Source of the DNA: Odiellus spinosus
Taxonomy: Eukaryota; Arthropoda; Arachnida; Opiliones; Phalangiidae
Direction: 5' to 3'
NCBI GenBank assembly: GCA_963920705.1
Contig: OY987232.1
Coordinates: 2,666,001 to 2,730,000 of the forward strand
DNA: 64,000 nucleotides
Part shown: one piece after another, positions 53,501-62,800 of the stretch
Position numbering within the stretch: the stretch's first letter is position 1
Layout of the letters: the number at the start of each line of letters is the position of its first letter
Notes under the pieces: generated by a model
What the model saw: only the letters and a program-made list of their open reading frames with translations
Databases searched by the model: none
Told to the model about the DNA's origin: nothing
Translations under genes and position numbers: made by a program

Positions 53501-53588
53501 TGTTATTTTTTTTTTTTTTTTTTTTTGGGCGGTTGCTTATAAGCTTATTGGCTTAGCAGCCTGCATTCCCTCCAAGATAGATAAATAA
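50523..53588 (+). CDS. retrotransposon ORF2 protein: APE endonuclease + reverse transcriptase
   Basis: 1,021 aa from the first ATG (context CCCATGG). It nicks target DNA and copies the element RNA from the nick. Endonuclease, residues about 17-250: NIQSM (N22), TETWL (E51), GGGVALYV (81-88), YRSPS, GDFN (D168, N170), LDLI (D220) and SDHD (242-245), so the catalytic residues of the exonuclease-endonuclease-phosphatase fold are present. A Lys/Arg-rich linker spans about 330-410. Reverse transcriptase, residues about 480-790: VTPIHKKG, NFRPICLTS, SQHGF (577-581), DFAKAFD (D613), GVPQGSVLGP (669-678) and FADD (D702, D703), followed by NIGKCAVLHLG. The C-terminal region, with FTVRVIHDWNSLP at 930-942, is typical of CR1-like ORF2. 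No RNase H motif is seen. After F946 the frame reads into T-rich sequence and stops only in the tail repeat; the expected ending lies in another frame (stop 53,420-53,422), implying a one-base indel near TTTT at 53,358. If translated by frameshift from ORF1, it also includes the upstream open stretch. Confidence 0.92.
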   Translation: MANPFYPVISSSTLSSVIILINIQSMCGQYKFGELTSLVSIHQAQIVAVTETWLKPEIIDSERSINSFSFFRRDRLTSSTGGGVALYVHSDFINEAICLIHPDLADLWSSTVGLDFLTVLCSNDVETLLLVLLYRSPSFDNHEQVRLVLKYANDYSLRHCYKVLLLGDFNYPEINWATATPKIGATLPTKDFLEQVQDLQLHQMVSTPTRTGRTSSNVLDLILVSDELLVYNISNHPPVGNSDHDVVSFHCAFPVVSPSLSHRRTRDYFKGDYDNFSKFLFQQDWDVELSDSTLDGCWGNFCSILRCGVSSFVPFRTIPVARLPLNIRSTKSYTLKARTWGRYTRLKKRNASNALIDAAYNNYKKARNGYTNAARKAQRKKDSRLTSMIKSNPKAFYSYVNRKRSCKFEISKLKRPDGSLTSNTQEITELFNVYFAQVSSNVIDSPPLGIQPDERLESRKLESLFCSEQDVFSQLTSIDVSKSPGANNFHPNLLRELALSLCAPLTVIFNRSFSTGIVPRDWKIADVTPIHKKGSRLDRENFRPICLTSQVGKTCERIVKIQLEEHLEATEYFHSSQHGFLRKKSCVTNLLMATNDWVEWLNSGLAVDIIYLDFAKAFDTIPISAIRLSLTSAGISGNALSWLMNFVSNRLQRVVYKGYASPYLEILSGVPQGSVLGPLIFSMFINSLPSGVKHSKVLLFADDAKLYKSISHHDDCLLLQEDLSTVIAWASSNGMTFNIGKCAVLHLGSKNNHFPYVMDDTQLSKATSARDLGVFVDEKFVFSSHVQTVSKRINSVSGLTRRNFCHHSPLLMRTIYNSLILPLIDFASVIWKPPRATQQTQLLKAHNRFTKITKGLSHLSPATRDLKLNLQSPGVRQRINDLVYLYDIYTGKVHHDTTKLFIPSKNCRSRGHSAKLAKPQAKSFAKSSHFTVRVIHDWNSLPKNIFCYRHQRVFELQYPNGFYLVSKLFITFLFCLFFTVFPNYFFHVLLVFYVIFFFFFFWAVAYKLIGLAACIPSKIDK
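53506..53526 (+). repeat. poly-T run of 21
   Basis: Twenty-one consecutive T residues in the 3' UTR. Homopolymers of this length are prone to real slippage and to sequencing error. Whether the ORF2 frame reaches the stop at 53,586 depends on its exact length. Confidence 0.95.
53550..53561 (+). other. 3'-end hairpin GGCTTAGCAGCC
   Basis: GGCT (53,550-53,553) can pair with AGCC (53,558-53,561) around a TAGC loop, 14 bp before the tail repeat. Short 3' stem-loops near the tail are known reverse-transcriptase recognition elements in several CR1/L2-like and related families. The stem is only 4 bp, so the role is inferred from position. Confidence 0.4.
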
Positions 53589-53593
53589 ATAAA
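53576..53593 (+). repeat. retrotransposon 3' tail, GATA/ATAA microsatellite
   Basis: The element ends in GATAGATAAATAAATAAA, a short tandem tail instead of poly(A), as in CR1/L2-group elements. It contains AATAAA twice and the TAA at 53,586-53,588 that ends the present ORF2 frame. The last A/T bases match the start of the satellite monomer, so the exact end is uncertain by a few bases, and this microhomology is consistent with target-primed reverse transcription. Confidence 0.8.
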
Positions 53594-54484
53594 TCTATAC
53601 TTGGGAAATTTGTGAATCTATATTTGGGAAATTTGTGAATCTATACTTGGGAAATTTGTGGATCTATACTTGGGAAATTTGTTCATCTATACTTGGGAAA
53701 TTTGTGGATCTATACTTAGGGAATTTGTGAATCTATACTTGGTAAATTTGTGCATCTATACTTGGGAAATTTGTGGATCTATACTTGGGAAATTTGTGTA
53801 TCTATACTTGGGAAATTTGTGGATCTATACTAGGAAAATTTGTGAATCTATACTTGAAAATTTGTGAATCTATACTTGGGAAATTTGTGAATCTATACTT
53901 GGGAAATTTGTGAATCTATACTTGGGAAATTTGTGCATCTATACTTGGGAAATTTGTGGATCTATACTTGGGAAATTTGTGTATCTATACTTGGGAAATT
54001 TGTGGATCTATACTTGGGAAATTTGTGGATCTATACTTGGGAAATTTGTGGATCTATACTTGGGAAATTTTGTGGATCTATACTTGGGAAATTTGTGAAT
54101 CTATACTTGGGAAATTTGTGGATCTATACTTGGGAAATTTGTGAATCTATACTTGGAAAATTTGTGAATCTATCCTTATGAAATTTGTGAATCTATACTT
54201 GGGAAATTTATGAGTCTATACTTGGTAAATTTGTGAATCTATACTTGGGAAATTTGTGAATCTATATTTGGAAAATTTGTGAATCTATATTTGGGAAATT
54301 TGTGAATCTATACTTGGGAAATTTGTGAATCTATATTTGGGAAATTTGTGAATCTATACTTGGGAAATTTGTGAATCTATACTTGGGAAATTTGAGGATC
54401 TATACTTGGGAAATTTGTGGATCTATACTTGGGAAATTTTTGGATCTATACTTAGGGAATTTGTGAATCTATACTTGGGGAATT

Positions 54485-57400
54485 TGTGAATTTATACTTG
54501 GTGAATTTGTGAATCTGTACTTGGGAAATTTGTGAATTTAAACTTGGGAAATTTGTGCATCTATACTTGGGAAATTTGTGGATCTATACTTGGGAAATTT
54601 GTGGATCTATACTTGGGAAATTTGTGTATCTATACTTGGGAAATTTGTGGATCTATACTTGGGAAATTTGTGAATCTATACTTGGAAAATTTGTGAATCT
54701 ATACTTGGGAAATTTGTGGATCTATACTTGGGAAATTTGTGTATCTATACTTGGGAAATTTGTGAATCTATACTTGGAAAATTTGTGAATTTATACTTGG
54801 GAAATTTGTGCATCTATACTTGGGAAATTTGTGGATCTATACTTGGGAAATTTGTGTATCTATACTTGGGAAATTTGTGGATCTATACTAGGAAAATTTG
54901 TGAATCTATACTTGAAAATTTGTGAACCTATACTTGGGAAATTTGTGAATCTATACTTGGGAAATTTGTGCATCTATACTTGGGAAATTTGTGGATCTAT
55001 ACTTGGGAAATTTGTGTATCTATACTTGGGAAATTTGTGGATCTATACTTGGGAAATTTGTGGATCTATACTTGGGAAATTTGTGGATCTATACTTGGGA
55101 AATTTTGTGGATCTATACTTGGGAAATTTGTGGATCTATACTTGGGAAATTTGTTTATCTCTACTTGGAAAATTTGTGAATCTATACTTGGAAAATTTGT
55201 GAATCTATCCTTATGAAATTTGTGAATCTATACTTGGGAAATTTATGAGTCTATACTTGGTAAATTTGTGAATCTATACTTGGGAAATTTGTGAATCTAT
55301 ATTTGGAAAATTTGTGAATCTATATTTGGGAAATTTGTGAATCTATACTTGGGAAATTTGTGAATCTATACTTGGGGAATTTGTGAATCTATACTTGGGA
55401 AATTTGTGAATCTATACTTGGGAAATTTTTTAATTTATAATTGGGAAATTTGTGCATCTATACTTGGGAAATTTGTGGATCTATACTTGGGAAATTTGTG
55501 TATCTATACTTGGGAAATTTGTGGATCTATACTTGGGAAATTTGTGAATCTATACTTTGAAAATTTGTGAATCTATACTTGGAAAATTTGTGAATCTATA
55601 CTTGGAAAATTTGTGAATCTATACTTGGAAAATGTGTGAATATATACTAGGAAAACTTGTGAATCTATACTTGGAAAATTTGTGAATCTATACTTGGGAA
55701 ATTTGTGAATCTATACTTGGGAAATTAGTGAATCTATACTTGGGAAATTTGTTTATCTATACTTGAGAAATTTGTGGATCTATACTTTTGAAATTTGTGG
55801 ATCTATACTTAGGGAATTTGTGAATCTATACTTGGTAAATTTGTGAATCTATACTTGGGAAATTTGTGAATCTATACTTGGGAAATTTGTGAATCTATAT
55901 TTGGGAAATTTGTGAATCTATACTTGGGAAATTTGTGAATCTATACTTGGGGAATTTGTGAATTTATACTTGGTGAATTTGTGAATCTGTACTTGGGAAA
56001 TTTGTGAATTTAAACTTGGGAAATTTGTGCATCTATACTTGGGAAATTTGTGTATCTATACTTGGGAAATTTGTGGATCTATACTTGGGAAATTTGTGAA
56101 TCTATACTTGGAAAATTTGTGAATCTATACTTGGGAAATTTGTGGATCTATACTTGGGAAATTTGTGTATCTATACTTGGGAAATTTGTGAATCTATACT
56201 TGGAAAATTTGTGAATTTATACTTGGGAAATTTGTGCATCTATACTTGGGAAATTTGTGGATCTATACTTGGGAAATTTGTGTATCTATACTTGGGAAAT
56301 TTGTGGATCTATACTAGGAAAATTTGTGAATCTATACTTGAAAATTTGTGAACCTATACTTGGGAAATTTGTGAATCTATACTTGGGAAATTTGTGCATC
56401 TATACTTGGGAAATTTGTGGATCTATACTTGGGAAATTTGTGTATCTATACTTGGGAAATTTGTGGATCTATACTTGGGAAATTTGTGGATCTATACTTG
56501 GGAAATTTGTGGATCTATACTTGGGAAATTTTGTGGATCTATACTTGGGAAATTTGTGGATCTATACTTGGGAAATTTGTTTATCTCTACTTGGAAAATT
56601 TGTGAATCTATACTTGGAAAATTTGTGAATCTATCCTTATGAAATTTGTGAATCTATACTTGGGAAATTTATGAGTCTATACTTGGTAAATTTGTGAATC
56701 TATACTTGGGAAATTTGTGAATCTATATTTGGAAAATTTGTGAATCTATATTTGGGAAATTTGTGAATCTATACTTGGGAAATTTGTGAATCTATACTTG
56801 GGAAATTTGTGGATCTATACTTGGGAAATTTGTGGATTTATACTTAGGGAATTTGTGAATCTATACTTGGGGAATTTGTGAATCTATACTTGGGAAATTT
56901 GTGAATCTATACTTGGGAAATTTTTTAATTTATAATTGGGAAATTTGTGCATCTATACTTGGGAAATTTGTGGATCTATACTTGGGAAATTTGTGTATCT
57001 ATACTTGGGAAATTTGTGGATCTATACTTGGGAAATTTGTGAATCTATACTTTGAAAATTTGTGAATCTATACTTGGAAAATTTGTGAATCTATACTTGG
57101 AAAATTTGTGAATCTATACTTGGAAAATGTGTGAATATATACTAGGAAAACTTGTGAATCTATACTTGGAAAATTTGTGAATCTATACTTGGGAAATTTG
57201 TGAATCTATACTTGGGAAATTTGTGAATCTATACTTGGGAAATTTGTTTATCTATACTTGAGAAATTTGTGGATCTATACTTGGGAAATTTGTGGATCTA
57301 TACTTAGGGAATTTGTGAATCTCTACTTGGTAAATTTGTGAATCTATACTTGGGAAATTTGTGAATCTATATTTGGAAAATTTGTGAATCTATATTTGGG

Positions 57401-58900
57401 AAATTTGTGAATCTATATTTGGGAAATTTGTGAATCTATATTTGGGAAATTTGTGAATCTATACTTGGGAAATTTGTGGATCTATACTTAGGGAATTTGT
57501 GAATCTATACTTAGGGAATTTGTGAATCTATACTTGGGAAATTTGTGAATCTATACTTGGGAAATTTTTTAATTTATAATTGGGAAATTTGTGCATCTAT
57601 ACTTGGGAAATTTGTGGATCTATACTTGGGAAATTTGTGTATCTATACTTGGGAAATTTGTGGATCTATACTTGGGAAATTTGTGAATCTATACTTTGAA
57701 AATTTGTGAATCTATACTTGGAAAATTTGTGAATCTATACTTGGAAAATTTGTGAATCTATACTTGGAAAATGTGTGAATATATACTAGGAAAACTTGTG
57801 AATCTATACTTGGAAAATTTGTGAATCTATACTTGGGAAATTTGTGAATCTATACTTGGGAAATTTGTGAATCTATACTTGGGAAATTTGTTTATCTATA
57901 CTTGAGAAATTTGTGGATCTATACTTGGGAAATTTGTGGATCTATACTTAGGGAATTTGTGAATCTCTACTTGGTAAATTTGTGAATCTATACTTGGGAA
58001 ATTTGTGAATCTATATTTGGAAAATTTGTGAATCTATATTTGGGAAATTTGTGAATCTATATTTGGGAAATTTGTGAATCTATATTTGGGAAATTTGTGA
58101 ATCTATACTTGGGAAATTTGTGAATCTATACTAGGAAAATTTGTGAATCTATACTTGAAAATTTGTGAACCTATACTTGGGAAATTTGTGAATCTATACT
58201 TGGGAAATTTGTGCATCTATACTTGGGAAATTTGTGGATCTATACTTGGGAAATTTGTGTATCTATACTTGGGAAATTTGTGGATCTATACTTGGGAAAT
58301 TTGTGGATCTATACTTGGGAAATTTGTGGATCTATACTTGGGAAATTTTGTGGATCTATACTTGGGAAATTTTGTGGATCTATACTTGGGAAATTTGTGG
58401 ATCTATACTTGGGAAATTTGTTTATCTCTACTTGGAAAATTTGTGAATCTATACTTGGAAAATTTGTGAATCTATCCTTATGAAATTTGTGAATCTATAC
58501 TTGGGAAATTTATGAGTCTATACTTGGTAAATTTGTGAATCTATACTTGGGAAATTTGTGAATCTATATTTGGAAAATTTGTGAATCTATATTTGGGAAA
58601 TTTGTGAATCTATACTTGGGAAATTTGTGAATCTATACTTGGGAAATTTTTTAATTTATAATTGGGAAATTTGTGCATCTATACTTGGGAAATTTGTGGA
58701 TCTATACTTGGGAAATTTGTGTATCTATACTTGGGAAATTTGTGGATCTATACTTGGGAAATTTGTGAATCTATACTTTGAAAATTTGTGAATCTATACT
58801 TGGAAAATTTGTGAATCTATACTTGGAAAATTTGTGAATCTATACTTGGAAAATGTGTGAATATATACTAGGAAAACTTGTGAATCTATACTTGGAAAAT
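54485..58900 (+). repeat. nested 1,426/1,495-bp repeat modules
   Basis: Points at 54,716, 54,831 and 54,968 recur exactly 1,426 bp (62 monomers) later. A second marker series (TAATTTATAATTGGG, then CTTTGAAAA, then AATGTGTGAATATATAC) starts at 55,431, 56,926, 57,570 and 58,652, giving four unequal copies spaced 1,495, 644 and 1,082 bp apart. Most spacings are exact or near-exact multiples of 23, so change has been by whole monomers. Confidence 0.75.
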
Positions 58901-59879
58901 TTGTGAATCTATACTTGGGAAATTTGTGAATCTATACTTGGGAAATTTGTGGATCTATACTTGGGAAATTTGTGTATCTATACTTGGGAAATTTGTGAAT
59001 CTATACTTGGAAAATTTGTGAATTTATACTTGGGAAATTTGTGCATCTATACTTGGGAAATTTGTGGATCTATACTTGGGAAATTTGTGTATCTATACTT
59101 GGGAAATTTGTGGATCTATACTAGGAAAATTTGTGAATCTATACTTGAAAATTTGTGAATCTATACTTGTGAAATTTGTGCATCTATACTTGGGAAATTT
59201 GTGGATCTATACTTGGGAAATTTGTGGATCTATACTTGGGAAATTTTGTGGATCTATACTTGGGACATTTGTGAATCTATACTTGGGAAATTTGTGGATC
59301 TATACTTGGGAAATTTGTGAATCTATACTTGGAAAATTTGTGAATCTATCCTTATGAAATTTGTGAATCTATACTTGGGAAATTTATGAGTCTATACTTG
59401 GTAAATTTGTGAATCTATACTTGGGAAATTTGTGAATCTATATTTGGAAAATTTGTGAATCTATATTTGGGAAATTTTGTGGATCTATACTTGGGAAATT
59501 TGTGAATCTATACTTGGGAAATTTGTGGATCTATACTTGGGAAATTTGTGAATCTATACTTGGAAAATTTGTGAATCTATCCTTATGAAATTTGTGAATC
59601 TATACTTGGGAAATTTATGAGTCTATACTTGGTAAATTTGTGAATCTATACTTGGGAAATTTGTGAATCTATATTTGGAAAATTTGTGAATCTATATTTG
59701 GGAAATTTGTGAATCTATACTTGGGAAATTTGTGAATCTATATTTGGGAAATTTGTGAATCTATACTTGGGAAATTTGTGAATCTATACTTGGGAAATTT
59801 GAGGATCTATACTTGGGAAATTTGAGGATCTATACTTGGGAAATTTGTGGATCTATACTTGGGAAATTTTTGGATCTAT

Positions 59880-62800
59880 ACTTGGGGAATTTGTGAATCT
59901 ATACTTGGTGAATTTGTGAATCTGTACTTGGGAAATTTGTGAATTTAAACTTGGGAAATTTGTGCATCTATACTTGGGAAATTTGTGCATATATACTTGG
60001 GAAATTTGTGGATCTATACTTGGGAAATTTGTGTATCTATACTTGGGAAATTTGTGGATCTATACTTGGGAAATTTGTGAATCTATACTTGGAAAATTTG
60101 TGAATCTATACTTGGGAAATTTGTGGATCTATACTTGGGAAATTTGTGTATCTATACTTGGGAAATTTGTGAATCTATACTTGGAAAATTTGTGAATTTA
60201 TACTTGGGAAATTTGTGCATCTATACTTGGGAAATTTGTGGATCTATACATGGGAAATTTGTGAATCTATACTTGGGAAATTTGTGAATCTATACTTGGG
60301 AAATTTGTGAATCTATATTTGGAAAATTTGTGAATCTATATTTGGGAAATTTGTGAATCTATACTTGGGAAATTTGTGAATCTATATTTGGGAAATTTGT
60401 GAATCTATACTTGGGAAATTTGTGAATCTATACTTGGGAAATTTGAGGATCTATACTTGGGAAATTTGAGGATCTATACTTGGGAAATTTGTGGATCTAT
60501 ACTTGGGAAATTTTTGGATCTATACTTGGGGAATTTGTGAATCTATACTTGGTGAATTTGTGAATCTGTACTTGGGAAATTTGTGAATTTAAACTTGGGA
60601 AATTTGTGCATCTATACTTGGGAAATTTGTGCATCTATACTTGGGAAATTTGTGGATCTATACTTGGGAAATTTGTGTATCTATACTTGGGAAATTTGTG
60701 GATCTATACTTGGGAAATTTGTGAATCTATACTTGGGAAATTTGTGAATCTATACTTGGGAAATTTGTGAATCTATATTTGGAAAATTTGTGAATCTATA
60801 CTTGGGAAATTTGTGAATCTATACTTGGGAAATTTGAGGATCTATACTTGGGAAATTTGAGGATCTATACTTGGGAAATTTGTGGATCTATACTTGGGAA
60901 ATTTTTGGATCTATACTTGGGGAATTTGTGAATCTATACTTGGTGAATTTGTGAATCTGTACTTGGGAAATTTGTGAATTTAAACTTGGGAAATTTGTGC
61001 ATCTATACTTGGGAAATTTGTGCATCTATACTTGGGAAATTTGTGGATCTATACTTGGGAAATTTGTGTATCTATACTTGGGAAATTTGTGGATCTATAC
61101 TTGGGAAATTTGTGAATCTATACTTGGAAAATTTGTGAATCTATACTTGGGAAATTTGTGGATCTATACTTGGGAAATTTGTGTATCTATACTTGGGAAA
61201 TTTGTGAATCTATACTTGGAAAATTTGTGAATTTATACTTGGGAAATTTGTGCATCTATACTTGGGAAATTTGTGGATCTATACATGGGAAATTTGTGTA
61301 TCTATACTTGGGAAATTTGTGGATCTATACTAGGAAAATTTGTGAATCTATACTTGAAAATTTGTGAATCTATACTTGGGAAATTTGTGAATCTATACTT
61401 GGGAAATTTGTGAATCTATACTTGGGAAATTTGTGCATCTATACTTGGGAAATTTGTGGATCCATACTTGGGAAGTTTGTGTATCTGTACTTGGGAAATT
61501 TGTGGATCTATACTTGGGAAATTTGTGGATCTATACTTGGGAAATTTGTGGATCTATACTTAGGGAATTTGTGAATCTATACTTGGGAAATTTGTGAATC
61601 TATACTTGGGAAATTTGTTTATCTATACTTGAGAAATTTGTGGATCTATACTTGGGAAATTTGTGGATCTATACTTAGGGAATTTGTGAATCTATACTTG
61701 GAAAATTTGTGAATCTATACTTGGGAAATTTGTGGATCTATACTTGGGAAATTTGTGTATCTATACTTGGGAAATTTGTGAATCTATATTTGGAAAATTT
61801 GTGAATCTATATTTGGGAAATTTGTGAATCTATATTTGGGAAATTTGTGAATCTATATTTGGGAAATTTGTGGATCTATACATGGGAAATTTGTGAATCT
61901 ATACTTGGGAAATTTGTGAATCTATACTTGGGAAATTTGTGAATCTATATTTGGAAAATTTGTGAATCTATATTTGGGAAATTTGTGAATCTATACTTGG
62001 GAAATTTGTGAATCTATATTTGGGAAATTTGTGAATCTATACTTGGGAAATTTGTGAATCTATACTTGGGAAATTTGAGGATCTATACTTGGGAAATTTG
62101 AGGATCTATACTTGGGAAATTTGTGGATCTATACTTGGGAAATTTTTGGATCTATACTTGGGGAATTTGTGAATCTATACTTGGTGAATTTGTGAATCTG
62201 TACTTGGGAAATTTGTGAATTTAAACTTGGGAAATTTGTGCATCTATACTTGGGAAATTTGTGCATCTATACTTGGGAAATTTGTGGATCTATACTTGGG
62301 AAATTTGTGTATCTATACTTGGGAAATTTGTGGATCTATACTTGGGAAATTTGTGAATCTATACTTGGAAAATTTGTGAATCTATACTTGGGAAATTTGT
62401 GGATCTATACTTGGGAAATTTGTGTATCTATACTTGGGAAATTTGTGAATCTATACTTGGAAAATTTGTGAATTTATACTTGGGAAATTTGTGCATCTAT
62501 ACTTGGGAAATTTGTGGATCTATACATGGGAAATTTGTGTATCTATACTTGGGAAATTTGTGGATCTATACTAGGAAAATTTGTGAATCTATACTTGAAA
62601 ATTTGTGAATCTATACTTGGGAAATTTGTGAATCTATACTTGGGAAATTTGTGAATCTATACTTGGGAAATTTGTGCATCTATACTTGGGAAATTTGTGG
62701 ATCCATACTTGGGAAGTTTGTGTATCTGTACTTGGGAAATTTGTGGATCTATACTTGGGAAATTTGTGGATCTATACTTGGGAAATTTGTGGATCTATAC

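Larger units (their letters stand above)
53423..53575 (+). other. retrotransposon 3' UTR-like region
   Basis: Very T-rich sequence between the family-typical ORF2 ending and the tail. The current ORF2 frame crosses it, giving a hydrophobic, Phe/Leu-rich stretch that looks like translated non-coding DNA, not a membrane domain. It contains a 21-T run, the palindrome GCTTATAAGC at 53,535-53,544 and a small hairpin at 53,550-53,561. In non-LTR elements this end is the part recognised by the reverse transcriptase. Confidence 0.65.
48832..53593 (+). mobile_element. CR1-like non-LTR retrotransposon, near full length
   Basis: A 4.76-kb unique insertion in the satellite, visibly richer in GC than the repeat. 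Its layout is a short 5' leader, ORF1 (zinc finger plus nucleic-acid-binding region), ORF2 (endonuclease plus reverse transcriptase), a T-rich 3' UTR and a GATA/ATAA-repeat tail. There are no long terminal repeats. These features define a target-primed non-LTR element, and the PHD-finger ORF1 with APE endonuclease points to the CR1/L2 group. The 5' junction follows CTTGAGAAA of a monomer. The 3' junction is ambiguous by 3-5 bp because the tail AAAT overlaps the satellite's AATC. The satellite stops at monomer position 17 and restarts at position 1 or 2, so about 16-17 bp are present on both sides. This fits a target-site duplication with one mismatch (CTTGAGAAA against CTTGGGAAA) but cannot be proved inside a repeat. 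ORF1 and most of ORF2 are intact, suggesting a recent insertion. Confidence 0.92.

Noticed and set aside
53423-53585. Hydrophobic ORF2 tail as a real transmembrane domain
   Set aside because: It is a translation of T-rich 3' UTR including 21 consecutive T; CR1-like ORF2 proteins do not normally end in a membrane segment.
48832-53593. LTR retrotransposon or endogenous retrovirus
   Set aside because: No terminal repeats, protease, RNase H or integrase; an APE endonuclease and repeat tail identify a non-LTR element.
48815-53610. A firm target-site duplication
   Set aside because: Flanking sequences match partly because both are satellite monomers, so a duplication can only be inferred from the phase of the repeat.
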